Assembly: GCA_913051905.1 (NCBI GenBank) | Contig: CAJXBY010000051.1 | Span: 1 to 14,709, forward strand | Direction: 5' to 3' | DNA length: 14,709 bases | DNA from: an uncultured Gammaproteobacteria bacterium | GTDB lineage: Bacteria > Pseudomonadota > Gammaproteobacteria > Arenicellales > UBA868 | Shown here: positions 1 to 7,873 of the stretch, in pieces | Layout: each line of letters starts with the position of its first letter | Position numbering within the stretch: the first letter of the stretch is position 1 | The notes under the pieces: model-generated | Seen by the model: only the letters and a program-made list of their open reading frames with translations | Told to the model about the DNA's origin: nothing | Database searches by the model: none | Position numbers and translations under genes: made by a program

Positions 1-1216
1 GATTCTGCAGCATCTCTACATCGATGACCAATTTTTCGAAAGAAGCCACCAGACCGCCCTCCAACCAACCAGCGGCGTGATAGATCAGGTTGCCGTAACC
101 CAGGACACCGCACCAGAGGGACATCTGTGTCTCGTAGACCGCCTGCGCGTCGGCAAGATTCGAGGCATTGCAACCACTGGTCCGATACGGCAGGCCATAG
201 CGGCGAGCAAGCTGCCCGCCGGCAAGGTTGGCTTTGGCATTTTCGGGAGTACCGAAAGCTGGGGCACCGGACCGCATATCCACATTCGACGTGAATCCAC
301 CATAAACCACGGGGGCGCCGGGATAAAACAGCTGGATCATGGCGATCCCAAAGAGCGCTTCGGCATTCTGCTGCACCAGCCCAGCTGCCAGGGTCACTGG
401 TGCCATAGCACCCAACAAAGTAAATGGCGTGACGATGACCGCCTGTCCGTGCTCTGAAAGTGCAAGTGCAGCATCGGACATGGCGTCGTCAAGCTTCCGG
501 GGTGAATTGATGTTGATGTTTCCGAAAAGCGACGGATCTGCTTTGAGTTCCTCGATGCTTATTCCCCGTGCCATAGCCGTCATCTCGACGGCATCCTGAA
601 CACGGCCCGCACCGATGGGCACTGCAGAGAACACCTTGTCACTCAACAGCAGATTGGCGCGATAGGTATCGAGATGCCGGGAACCCGCTGGCAGATCAAC
701 CGGTGCAATCGCCTGGTTGCCGAAAAAGTCGATCACATTGAAGGCCTGCCCCAGCCTGATCAGATTCTGGTAGTCCTCGAAGTTGCCGGGACGCCGGCCG
801 TTAACCCGGTCGTGTACATTAGGCGGACCAGACACCAAGCCGAAATTGATACGATTACCGCCGATCTGGAGCTGATTTTCTCGATTCCGGGGGGTGAGCG
901 TAAAACCGTTTGGTGCCTGTGCCACCAGGGCGGTCACCAGCTGTCGCTCGACCCGGACCACGCCTGACTCGTCATCGACTGCTGCACCGCTGGCACGAAA
1001 CCTCTCCCGGACCTGACGGCTGGTCACCTCAATGCCGAGATCCTCCAACACTGTCATGGAGGCATCGTGGATCAGCTCGAGCTGCTCGTCAGTCAGTGGC
1101 GACAGAGGGGAATAGGGATTGTCCAGCGTCTGGCTGGACCCCCCAAAGATCGCCGCGCCTGCAGCCTGAACCGCTTTGCGGGCATCACGTGTGCGGCTCC
1201 GTGCACCCCGCCTCAT
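1..1216 (-). CDS. MttB-superfamily (trimethylamine/betaine-type) methyltransferase, 3' end beyond window
   Basis: This is a corrinoid-protein methyltransferase of the MttB (trimethylamine methyltransferase) superfamily. I translated 405 codons from an ATG at 1216 to the window edge; the C-terminus is missing. The Arg-rich start (MRRGARSRTRDARKA), the early segment PLTDEQLELIHDASM around residues 40-54, and the later GAPVVYGGFTSNVDMRSGAP and YGLPYRTSG stretches are typical of the family. An in-frame TAG five codons upstream makes 1216 the most upstream ATG; the ribosome site is poor (AGG directly abuts the start). No in-frame amber codon occurs in the visible 405 codons, which should cover the pyrrolysine position of archaeal MttB. 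This therefore looks like the non-pyrrolysine branch, whose one characterised activity is glycine betaine demethylation; other members are mostly unassigned. No corrinoid protein gene is visible beside it. The family call is firm; the substrate is unknown. Confidence 0.9.
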   Translation of the reverse strand, partial: MRRGARSRTRDARKAVQAAGAAIFGGSSQTLDNPYSPLSPLTDEQLELIHDASMTVLEDLGIEVTSRQVRERFRASGAAVDDESGVVRVERQLVTALVAQAPNGFTLTPRNRENQLQIGGNRINFGLVSGPPNVHDRVNGRRPGNFEDYQNLIRLGQAFNVIDFFGNQAIAPVDLPAGSRHLDTYRANLLLSDKVFSAVPIGAGRVQDAVEMTAMARGISIEELKADPSLFGNININSPRKLDDAMSDAALALSEHGQAVIVTPFTLLGAMAPVTLAAGLVQQNAEALFGIAMIQLFYPGAPVVYGGFTSNVDMRSGAPAFGTPENAKANLAGGQLARRYGLPYRTSGCNASNLADAQAVYETQMSLWCGVLGYGNLIYHAAGWLEGGLVASFEKLVIDVEMLQN

Positions 1217-1259
1217 CCTGTGTGCACTCTAGGCATCCGAGATCATGGAACTGCCATAG

Positions 1260-1272
1260 ATGACTCAGTGCC
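1260..1272. repeat. 13-bp direct repeat, copy 1
   Basis: ATGACTCAGTGCC occurs here and again, identically and in the same orientation, at 1356-1368, 96 bp away. Both copies lie in the spacer upstream of the MttB-like gene (start 1216), and this copy is 44 bp from that start. Each contains the near-palindrome TGACTCA. A chance 13-bp exact match within about 220 bp is unlikely (roughly a few in ten thousand), so a regulator binding site is plausible. No regulator is identified. Confidence 0.5.
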
Positions 1273-1355
1273 GTTCAATGAATCCGCCACCCAATTGCTA
1301 CAAATTACCGGCCTTTCTCGCGGATGTCTCGAACTGAAAGGAGCATCGCTCCAGC

Positions 1356-1368
1356 ATGACTCAGTGCC
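1356..1368. repeat. 13-bp direct repeat, copy 2
   Basis: Second exact copy of ATGACTCAGTGCC, close to the 3' end of the aminotransferase gene and upstream of the MttB-like gene. On the minus strand both copies read GGCACTGAGTCAT. The flanking bases differ, so the identity is limited to the 13-bp core, as expected of a bound motif rather than a larger duplication. Confidence 0.5.
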
Positions 1369-1408
1369 AAGCTACGACTGAAACGCATCCTTTGACAGAT
1401 TCAGACTA

Positions 1409-1423
1409 CCCGAGCGAATCGGG
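1409..1423 (-). other. Small hairpin after the aminotransferase stop
   Basis: CCCGA-GCGAA-TCGGG forms a 5-bp stem with a 5-nt loop, 16 nt downstream of the aminotransferase stop (1439). A second small stem, GGAGC-ATC-GCTCC, lies at 1340-1352 and is followed on the minus strand by TTTC. Neither has a real U-tract, so they are weak candidates for slowing transcription at the gene end rather than clear intrinsic terminators. Confidence 0.2.
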
Positions 1424-1438
1424 CTGCAATAACCGAAT

Positions 1439-2785
1439 CTAACCGAGTACTGCCTTAACCGAAGCACCCAGAATATCAGCGATTTCATCGATGGTGTTCT
1501 CGCCGGTGACGATCGGCGGTGCAACACAGTAGACATCACCGCGGACCCGGCTGAACATTCCCCGCTTGATTGTTTCCGCGTTAACCTTAGCGCCAATTCC
1601 ATCTGTAGCGTCGAACATCTGCTTGGTCGCCTTATCTTTCACAAGCTCTACACCGCACATCATGCCAAGCCCTCGGACTTCGCCAACGTGTGGGTGATCA
1701 CCCAGTGATTCCTTGAGCTTAACCAGCATTCGCTTACCTTTGGTCTGCGCCTGACCGACAAAGTCCTCTTTCTCGATGATATCCAGCATCGCCAGGGCGA
1801 CCGCACACCCGACAGGGTGTGAGCTGTAGGTATAGGCGTGCATCCAGGGAGAACCACTGTCGTTCATCACCTTTGCAATTTCATCGCTGACCCCTATACC
1901 GCCTAACGGGAAATAACCCGAAGTGATAGCTTTCGCAAACTGAATCAGGTCGGGCTGAACACCCCAGTGCTCGAGACCGAACATCCGCCCAGTCCGTCCG
2001 AATCCCGTGATCACTTCGTCCGATACCAAGAGCACCTCATACTGATCACAGATCTCTCGAATACGCTTGAAGTAATCATCCTGGGGCACGATCACACCAC
2101 CGGCGCCTTGGACCGGTTCGGCGATGAACATGGCGACCGTGTCAGCACCCTCTTCCAAAATTTTCTTCTCCAACTCGTTGGCTGCTGCAATTCCCTGACT
2201 GGGCGCGTCATCAGGGGCTTCATAGAGATAAGGATAGGGCCCTGGGATATGAAAGAAGCCGGGGATTCTCGGTTCAAACATCGGCCAGTAAGTCGATATG
2301 CCGGTAGCACACATGGCAGCCAACGTCACACCGTGGTAGCCCCAGATGCGGGAGATCACCTTGGTCTTCTCCGGCTTGCCCTTGAGTTTCCAGTAATAAC
2401 GTGCCAGCTTGATATTACTGTCCGTGGACTCACCACCACCGGATGTCAGATAGAAATGATTAATATTCGGATAAGTGATCTGTGCCAGACGCTCTGATAA
2501 TTCAATCGCACGCGGATTCGAACTCCCGGCATAGCCGGAGACAAATCCCATCTGACGCATCTGTTGTGATGCAGCATCGGCAAGCTCTGTCCGTCCGTTT
2601 CCTGCCGTGTTGTTCCATAATCCCGACAGGCAGTCTATAAACCGGTTACCGTCCGCATCCTCGATATAGGCTCCTTCACCGCTTACCCAGACCTTGGCCG
2701 AGGCATGGGCCGACGGGCTGTGCAGTGGATGAATGAGGTGAGCAACATCCCGGCTGATAAATTTTGATTCGGCTGCATTGGTCAC
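1439..2785 (-). CDS. Class III PLP-dependent aminotransferase (omega-aminotransferase type)
   Basis: This is a cytosolic fold-type I, class III aminotransferase. The GTG at 2785 gives 448 residues, the usual family length. It is preceded by GGGGGA (2792-2797) with a 6-nt spacer. A longer reading from TTG at 2857 adds 24 atypical residues and begins upstream of a good promoter, so I reject it. In the 448-residue numbering, GYHG near 149-152 contacts PLP, VSDEVITGFGRTG carries the pyridine-binding Asp at about 256, and FAKAITSGYFPLGG carries the Schiff-base Lys at about 285. The usual SGSEA motif reads SGGGES (about 115-120). It moves an amino group between an omega-amino compound and a 2-oxoacid, probably pyruvate or 2-oxoglutarate; the substrate cannot be read from sequence. 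It lies between the F420 string and the MttB-like gene on the same strand, apparently with its own promoter. Confidence 0.92.
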   Translation of the reverse strand: MTNAAESKFISRDVAHLIHPLHSPSAHASAKVWVSGEGAYIEDADGNRFIDCLSGLWNNTAGNGRTELADAASQQMRQMGFVSGYAGSSNPRAIELSERLAQITYPNINHFYLTSGGGESTDSNIKLARYYWKLKGKPEKTKVISRIWGYHGVTLAAMCATGISTYWPMFEPRIPGFFHIPGPYPYLYEAPDDAPSQGIAAANELEKKILEEGADTVAMFIAEPVQGAGGVIVPQDDYFKRIREICDQYEVLLVSDEVITGFGRTGRMFGLEHWGVQPDLIQFAKAITSGYFPLGGIGVSDEIAKVMNDSGSPWMHAYTYSSHPVGCAVALAMLDIIEKEDFVGQAQTKGKRMLVKLKESLGDHPHVGEVRGLGMMCGVELVKDKATKQMFDATDGIGAKVNAETIKRGMFSRVRGDVYCVAPPIVTGENTIDEIADILGASVKAVLG

Positions 2786-2791
2786 GATAAT

Positions 2792-2797
2792 TCCCCC
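2792..2797 (-). promoter_or_regulatory. Strong ribosome binding site that fixes the aminotransferase GTG start
   Basis: GGGGGA on the minus strand lies 6 nt upstream of the GTG at 2785. It decides the start against the TTG at 2857, whose added residues look unlike the family and which overlaps the -35 element of the predicted promoter. Confidence 0.6.
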
Positions 2798-2833
2798 AAT
2801 AATTGAGTTTGGACTGAACGGTTGATATTCCAG

Positions 2834-2862
2834 ATCATAACTGACATCGAAAGACAATTAAA
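2834..2862 (-). promoter_or_regulatory. Sigma70-like promoter for the aminotransferase
   Basis: On the minus strand, TTTAAT (2857-2862) is followed after 17 nt by TATGAT (2834-2839). The -10 matches the consensus at five of six bases and the spacing is ideal, but the -35 is weak. Transcription would begin near 2827, leaving a leader of about 42 nt before the GTG at 2785. This suggests the aminotransferase is transcribed independently of the upstream F420 genes. Confidence 0.45.
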
Positions 2863-2891
2863 TCTGTCGGATCGATGATCGGCGTCATCCC

Positions 2892-2970
2892 GGCAGCAAT
2901 GTTTTGCTACCGATCGCTGCCGTCCGGCAGAACAGGTGATGTGTCTCTGTTTCGCACTGATCGAGATCAG
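2892..2970 (-). other. Cluster of three inverted repeats at the fbiC 3' end
   Basis: Three stems sit in 79 bp. CTGATC-GA-GATCAG (2957-2970) overlaps the fbiC stop codon. CTGCCG-TC-CGGCAG lies at 2917-2930. GGCAGC-8 nt-GCTACC (2892-2911) pairs with one G-U. None is followed by a U-run on the minus strand, so these are not classic intrinsic terminators. They could end or stabilise the F420 transcript, or serve as operators just upstream of the aminotransferase promoter. Confidence 0.3.
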
Positions 2971-5390
2971 GCGGCGGAGCCGCGGTTTTGAGCCGGCACC
3001 GGTGCCGTCATGAGCACCACCGGCAAGAGTTCGGAGGCTCGATAGGAACAACTGACCCGGTCGGACTGAGGCCTGCCATACAAAGTTGTTCTCTGGACCG
3101 GGATACGATCACACTGGCGTATCAGTTCATCCATATCTTCGGGTGGTAACTCCTGACCGTGGCGAGTGCCAGCGGCGCGTGAGATCGATTCGTTCATCAA
3201 AGTACCGCCTAGATCGTTGACGCCCGCGGCAAGCAGTTGGGATACGCCGCTGCGACCCATTTTTGTCCAGGATGCCTGGATGTTGGCAATGCGCCGGTGC
3301 AGTACGATTCGTGCCACTGCGTGCATCAGCACGCATTCGCGGAAAGTCGGCCCGGATCGCGCACTATCACGACGGAAAAGGGGTGCTTCCTGGTGAATAA
3401 ACGGCAGCGGCACGAACTCGGTAAACCCGCCAGTTCTGGACTGCAGATCCCTGATTCGGAGCAGATGCCGGGCCCAGTGTCGGGGGTGTTCGACGTGGCC
3501 AAACATGATGGTGGCGGTAGTTTTCAGTCCCAGACTGTGAGCACTTTCGATTACCTCCAACCATTGTGCCGTATTGATCTTGTCAGGACAGATGATCTGA
3601 CGAATTTCGTCATCTAGAATCTCCGCCGCAGTCCCGGGGAGGGTCGACAGACCGGTCTCCTTGAGTGCTTCAAGGAATTCTCGAATCGCGATTCCGAGAG
3701 TTTCTGCACCCTGCTGAATCTCGAGGGGAGAGAAGGCATGAATATGCATGTCAGGCAACGCTTGGCGAATCGCCCTGCAGATCGACAGATACGTCTCTCC
3801 GGTGAAGTCCGGATGAATACCACCCTGCAGACAGACTTCGGTGCCCCCGCGATCCCAGGCCTCTGCCGCACGCCGCGTAATTTCTCCAGTATCCAGCAGA
3901 TACGGCTGATCGCGCAGTCCCTTGCGTGTGCTGCTTTTGGAAAATGCACAAAAGCCACAGCGATAGTGACAAATATTCGTGTAGTTGATGTTGCGGTTGA
4001 CCACATAGGTGACATCGTCGCCATTGACTTCTTTTCTCAGGTCGTCAGCAAATGTACAGACATGATCGAATTCTGCACCGCGAGCCAGAAACAACCGCGT
4101 GATTTCCGCCTCAGAGAGTTCCCGGTTCTTTTCAACGCGGCCCAGTATCTGGCCGACTGCACCCGGTACACCGGAGCTTGGCGACAACGGGGTTTGGCTG
4201 GGCGGCTCGGTCAACTCGCCTGGACACCAGCGATCGGTGCGGGCCAGGCCTGTCGCATCCGACTGAAGCCGGACCCGATCCGAAACCCGGGGTTCGAACC
4301 AGGCTCTGGATTCCTCGATGAAGCGTGAGTAAACCGGTAAACGGGCTACCAGCGTCTTGCCCGCCTCGGCGGTATTTTTTCTTAACGTCTCGATCTCGGG
4401 CCAGGGCGCTTCCGGATTAACATGGTCGAGAGTCACGGGGGAGACCCCACCCCAGTCATTGATCCCTGCGGCGATCAGGCCCGTTTCAGCTCCCGGTGAC
4501 AGATTGGGAGGAGCCTGGATACTCATCTCCTCCCCGAAAATAATTCGGGCGACGGCAACCGTCCAGAGGAGTTCATGGTCGCCGGCAGAGGGATGAGCGG
4601 CCATCAGGGTGTCGGCCTTGGGCCTGAAGGGCTGAATGATCAGCTCCTGTATATGGCCGTAAGTGTCGGCCAGCTCCCGTAATGCCAGTAATGAGTCAAT
4701 TCTTTCACGACGGGACTCACCGATCCCAATAAGAATTCCGGAAGTAAAAGGGATCTTGAGCCGCCCGGCGAGGTCTATGTTCGCCAGCCGCACCTTCGGG
4801 TGCTTATCCGGAGAACCGTAGTGCGGTCCACCCCGCTCTGTCAGTCGCTCTGAGACGGATTCAAGCATGATACCCTGCGATGCTGAAACGTCCCGCAGCG
4901 CCGACATTTCATCAGAATCCAGAATTCCCGCGTTGATATGCGGGAGCAGACCCGTCTGATCAAAGACGAGCCCTGCGGTGTGCACCAGATACTCGGCCGT
5001 ACTGCCGAATCCCATCTTCTCCAGCGCATCACGAGCGGTTCGGTAGCGAAGCTCGGGCTTGTCCCCTAGGGTAAAGAGGGCCTCATGACACCCCTGTCGA
5101 TCACCGGCGTGGGCGATTTCTAGCACCTGCGAATCGTCGAGATAAACCTGGCTGAGCTCGCGGGGCCGCCTGGCAAAGGTACAGTAATGACAGACGTCAC
5201 GACACAGAACCGTCAACGGGATAAAGACCTTGGGTGAATAGGTCACAAGATCACCATGACCCCCATCACGCAGGGTGGCGGCAAGCTGCATCAGGGGCTC
5301 GACTGCACTGATTTCTTCCAGTGCCACGGCTTCCCGGGAATCGGGTCTTCTATGCAGAAAGCGATCCAGTTGAGTGCTCATTGCAGTCAT
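2967..5390 (-). CDS. fbiC: Bifunctional FO synthase (CofG-CofH fusion)
   Basis: This enzyme makes the deazaflavin FO from tyrosine and 5-amino-6-ribitylamino-2,4(1H,3H)-pyrimidinedione, the first dedicated step of F420 synthesis. The 807 residues hold two radical-SAM halves. The CofG-like half is about residues 45-370 with CX3CX2C at C63/C67/C70 (CRDVCHYC). A Pro/Ser-rich linker spans about 388-412. The CofH-like half is about 440-790 with CX3CX2C at C474/C478/C481 (CHYRCGFC). Both cluster motifs are intact, so both half reactions should work. The CofG-CofH order and length match the fused FbiC of Actinobacteria rather than the separate archaeal proteins. The start ATG overlaps the cofC stop as ATGA; a second ATG three codons in (5381) is an alternative. 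It is the last gene of the F420 string, followed by inverted repeats. I am very sure of the assignment. Confidence 0.97.
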   Translation of the reverse strand: MTAMSTQLDRFLHRRPDSREAVALEEISAVEPLMQLAATLRDGGHGDLVTYSPKVFIPLTVLCRDVCHYCTFARRPRELSQVYLDDSQVLEIAHAGDRQGCHEALFTLGDKPELRYRTARDALEKMGFGSTAEYLVHTAGLVFDQTGLLPHINAGILDSDEMSALRDVSASQGIMLESVSERLTERGGPHYGSPDKHPKVRLANIDLAGRLKIPFTSGILIGIGESRRERIDSLLALRELADTYGHIQELIIQPFRPKADTLMAAHPSAGDHELLWTVAVARIIFGEEMSIQAPPNLSPGAETGLIAAGINDWGGVSPVTLDHVNPEAPWPEIETLRKNTAEAGKTLVARLPVYSRFIEESRAWFEPRVSDRVRLQSDATGLARTDRWCPGELTEPPSQTPLSPSSGVPGAVGQILGRVEKNRELSEAEITRLFLARGAEFDHVCTFADDLRKEVNGDDVTYVVNRNINYTNICHYRCGFCAFSKSSTRKGLRDQPYLLDTGEITRRAAEAWDRGGTEVCLQGGIHPDFTGETYLSICRAIRQALPDMHIHAFSPLEIQQGAETLGIAIREFLEALKETGLSTLPGTAAEILDDEIRQIICPDKINTAQWLEVIESAHSLGLKTTATIMFGHVEHPRHWARHLLRIRDLQSRTGGFTEFVPLPFIHQEAPLFRRDSARSGPTFRECVLMHAVARIVLHRRIANIQASWTKMGRSGVSQLLAAGVNDLGGTLMNESISRAAGTRHGQELPPEDMDELIRQCDRIPVQRTTLYGRPQSDRVSCSYRASELLPVVLMTAPVPAQNRGSAA

Positions 5391-6094
5391 CCATGCGCCG
5401 CTAAATGCGATTCTGCATTTTGGCTGCGGCCGGGTTGGCGACGATCAAATACAATACTGTCGAGGAACGCCGTTGTCTCACGGGCCCGGGGATATCGATG
5501 AACCTGTTGTAAATCTTGAGGCCTATCCACATCAAATCCGAATCCAGGCAACGGTTCCATACGAACTTCAATGTTCAGCTGCGCGGCTGCTCTGGTGTGG
5601 GCCTCAACGCTGCGTAGGCCAAACGAGGGCGGCATGAGCTCGGGTGGTGACATTGCCAGGCAGTTCGTCCCCTGACCATCCGCAGCCGGCACTAGGGTGA
5701 GTCCGGGAAACACTTTGATTGAATGGGCGATCCGATCGATCTCGTGGGGAGACACTCCAGGGACGTCGCCGGGAACCGTCAGAAACGCCGGGACACCCTG
5801 TTCTTCAAGCACAGATGCGGCACGAGAGACCGCCACATTCAGGCCCGCACAGTCCTCCGGGTCGTCCAGCAGACGCGCACCCGAGCGTCGAAGATGGCCG
5901 CGGGCTAGGGGACAGCTGGTGACGGCCAGAACACCGTCGATCCTAGCGACCTCCTGCAGTGCAGACAGAACGTCCAGCAGCATGGCCTCGAATAGCTGTT
6001 CGCGCTCTGCCGGGGACAACACCGACGACAGGCGGCTGTTAGCCTGCGCTGCGGGCTTCAGCGGCATGACAACCCATGGCAGTTGGTCAGACAT
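5387..6094 (-). CDS. cofC: CofC-family guanylyltransferase (2-phospholactate / PEP / 3-phosphoglycerate type)
   Basis: This cytosolic nucleotidyltransferase joins a three-carbon phosphorylated acid to GMP from GTP, giving the activated side-chain donor that CofD uses. The 235 residues show the family start PLKPAAQANSRL (residues 11-22), the TVPGDVPGVSP segment (about 106-116, with the metal-binding Asp) and DGQGTN (139-144). The natural acid differs between lineages: 2-phospholactate in archaea, phosphoenolpyruvate in mycobacteria, 3-phosphoglycerate in Paraburkholderia. The sequence alone does not settle which applies here. ATG start at 6094, 13 nt after the cofD stop; the 3' end overlaps fbiC by 4 nt. 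The last ~25 residues (after FLDSIVF) look like a variable tail. Confidence 0.95.
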   Translation of the reverse strand: MSDQLPWVVMPLKPAAQANSRLSSVLSPAEREQLFEAMLLDVLSALQEVARIDGVLAVTSCPLARGHLRRSGARLLDDPEDCAGLNVAVSRAASVLEEQGVPAFLTVPGDVPGVSPHEIDRIAHSIKVFPGLTLVPAADGQGTNCLAMSPPELMPPSFGLRSVEAHTRAAAQLNIEVRMEPLPGFGFDVDRPQDLQQVHRYPRARETTAFLDSIVFDRRQPGRSQNAESHLAAHG

Positions 6095-6107
6095 TCAATT
6101 AACTCAT

Positions 6108-7103
6108 TCAGCTAGTAGAACTAGAACGCTCCTGCTCTATTGTCTCAGAAAACGCCACCACTTCGGCAGCGAGCTTTTGCTTCTGGGCCAGGGAGTCCAT
6201 CCGTGTACCGGCAGTCCTGACCCGGATGCCAATTTTCTCTATGTCCTCGGACAAGCCGACATCGGCGTCGTCGATCACGTACCCATCGAGCAGGTCCGAA
6301 TAGTACCGGGCGATCGAAAGCGTAGATGGGTTATACCCGAGTTCCTGCATGATTTTAGCAGTGGGTCCTTTGAAGGCTTTCGATCCGATCATCGGCGACA
6401 CAGCAACCACAGGAGCCCCACAATGCTTCACACGACGGCGAAGATCCCCGGCTGCCAGAATCGGATCCAAACTCAGAAAAGGGTTGGAAGGGCAAAGAAT
6501 CACGGCGCTGAGTCCTGGATCCGCCAGTACAGAACAGATCTCCGGCAGTACATTTGAAGCCGAAGCCCCCTCAAAGCGTAGACCGGTGACCGCGGGTTCA
6601 CAATGCCGGTGAACAAAATAGGTCTGAAAATCCAGTACACCGTCGGACGTTTCCACGACAGTCCGCAGACGATCGTCGGTGACCGGCAGAACCGGCACCT
6701 CTACCCCCAATGCAGCGCACAGGTCGATGGTCACGTTAGAAAGTGAAACCCCCGACTTGAGCCGTGCCGTACGTTCGATATGCACAGCAAGATCACGGTC
6801 GCCCAAGCGGAACCAGCTTTCACCACCGAGCAGCGCAATCTCTTGCAGCACCCGCCAGGTCTCCCCGGCCCGACCCCACCCGGTTTCCTCATTGGCGACA
6901 CCGGCCAAGGTATACATCAGCGTGTCCAGGTCGGGAGAGACGTGCATTCCCCAATGCTCAAAATCGTCGCCCACATTGCCCACGACCATCAACTGCCCTG
7001 GCGGCCGGCATAAAGCAAGTCCTTGCACCAGTTTTGCACCACCGACCCCACCGGACAGAACAACGTAACGGCATCCTCTGCTGTCAGAGGCCTGAGCGCT
7101 CAC
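6108..7103 (-). CDS. cofD: 2-phospho-L-lactate transferase family protein (F420-0 synthesis)
   Basis: CofD/FbiA transfers the phospho-acid moiety from the CofC product onto FO, giving F420-0 or a variant of it, with release of GMP. The 331 residues are of normal length. Diagnostic segments are LSGGVGGAKLVQGL (about 16-29), VGNVGDDFEHWGMHVSPDLD (about 41-60, binding metal and FO) and LCPSNPFLSLDP (about 203-214). The start is GTG at 7103, overlapping the cofE stop as GTGA, which implies coupled translation. The SD-like AGGA is about 10 nt upstream and not strong. The C-terminal tail (ERSSSTS) is low complexity. It sits between cofE and cofC, as in many F420 clusters. Confidence 0.96.
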   Translation of the reverse strand: MSAQASDSRGCRYVVLSGGVGGAKLVQGLALCRPPGQLMVVGNVGDDFEHWGMHVSPDLDTLMYTLAGVANEETGWGRAGETWRVLQEIALLGGESWFRLGDRDLAVHIERTARLKSGVSLSNVTIDLCAALGVEVPVLPVTDDRLRTVVETSDGVLDFQTYFVHRHCEPAVTGLRFEGASASNVLPEICSVLADPGLSAVILCPSNPFLSLDPILAAGDLRRRVKHCGAPVVAVSPMIGSKAFKGPTAKIMQELGYNPSTLSIARYYSDLLDGYVIDDADVGLSEDIEKIGIRVRTAGTRMDSLAQKQKLAAEVVAFSETIEQERSSSTS

Positions 7104-7873
7104 CGAAAAAGATCCTGCTGTAAAGGCCGCACCAGGGTCGCAGCGGTCTGCGTCTCAGAAAACGCGTTGAAACCCCGTATCCATACCACAGGTCGTCCCT
7201 CACTCGACTGCCCCTGGACGAGAGAGGCAGCACTGGCTAGTTCATCAGCAACGGCCTCTTCACTCACCTTCAGAGGCACACCAAAAAGATCGGCCTTGCC
7301 CCGGTGATCTTCCAACACCGTCACACCGGCTGCACCGATCGCCAGACTGACCGTACCGACACGCCAGGCACGACCCACGCTGTCGTTGATGATCACCCCG
7401 ACGTCGGCACCGGTCTGGTCAAGAATTGATGCACGGTAATGACGAGCAGTTCTATCGGGGTCTACCGGCAACAGCAACACCTGCTGGACGGATTCCTGAG
7501 GACCGACGTTCGAGGCATCGATTCCGGCATTAGCGAGGACAATACCGAGCCGGTGGGCCACGACGATCAGCTCGTCAACAGCGCGTAACACCTCGTTGGA
7601 CTCCGACAGCACCAGCTCGATCAGCCTGGGATCTTTGGCTGTTGTGCTGGCCAACTCAACCGCACGCTCTCCGGGCTCGACGTCTTTCAAATCGACCAAC
7701 CGGCCTTCTGACTTGGAGACGATCTTCTGGGCAATCACTAGGACATCGCCGGAAGACAGAGCCTGACTCTGGTCCGATAACGCCGAGAGAATCAGACCGA
7801 CTACATCGTCACCAGCGCTGACCAGTGGAATTCCAGGTATGGCAGTCAGACTGAGGTCAGGTGACCGGTCCAT
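7100..7873 (-). CDS. cofE: Coenzyme F420-0:L-glutamate ligase, stand-alone
   Basis: CofE adds gamma-linked glutamates to F420-0 using GTP, making F420-n in the cytosol. Family segments are the N-terminal IPGIPLV (12-18), VIAQKIVSKSEGRL (about 46-59), ANAGIDASNVGP (about 114-125) and NDSVGRAWRVGTVS (about 163-176), which corresponds to the usual D(S/T)FGRPWR element with V and A substitutions. At 257 residues it lacks the C-terminal nitroreductase-like domain of actinobacterial FbiB, so it should have ligase activity only. The ATG at 7873 directly follows the korB stop (TAG-ATG, no spacer) with no clear SD, so its translation probably relies on coupling to korB. The 3' end overlaps the GTG of cofD. 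This junction joins the reduction genes to the biosynthesis genes. Confidence 0.96.
   Translation of the reverse strand: MDRSPDLSLTAIPGIPLVSAGDDVVGLILSALSDQSQALSSGDVLVIAQKIVSKSEGRLVDLKDVEPGERAVELASTTAKDPRLIELVLSESNEVLRAVDELIVVAHRLGIVLANAGIDASNVGPQESVQQVLLLPVDPDRTARHYRASILDQTGADVGVIINDSVGRAWRVGTVSLAIGAAGVTVLEDHRGKADLFGVPLKVSEEAVADELASAASLVQGQSSEGRPVVWIRGFNAFSETQTAATLVRPLQQDLFR

Noticed and set aside
1340..1423. Intrinsic terminator after the aminotransferase
   Set aside because: Two 5-bp stems exist but neither is followed by a U-run; kept only as weak hairpins.
2786..2857. TTG-initiated extension of the aminotransferase
   Set aside because: It overlaps the predicted promoter, lacks an SD and adds non-family residues; the GTG at 2785 has a strong SD and gives the usual length.
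3738..4328. Plus-strand ORF of 196 codons inside fbiC
   Set aside because: It is a shadow of the fbiC reading frame; no recognisable domain.
5697..6557. Long plus-strand ORF of 286 codons across cofC and cofD
   Set aside because: It is antisense to two unambiguous genes with intact family motifs, its protein resembles no family, and such frames are common opposite GC-rich genes.
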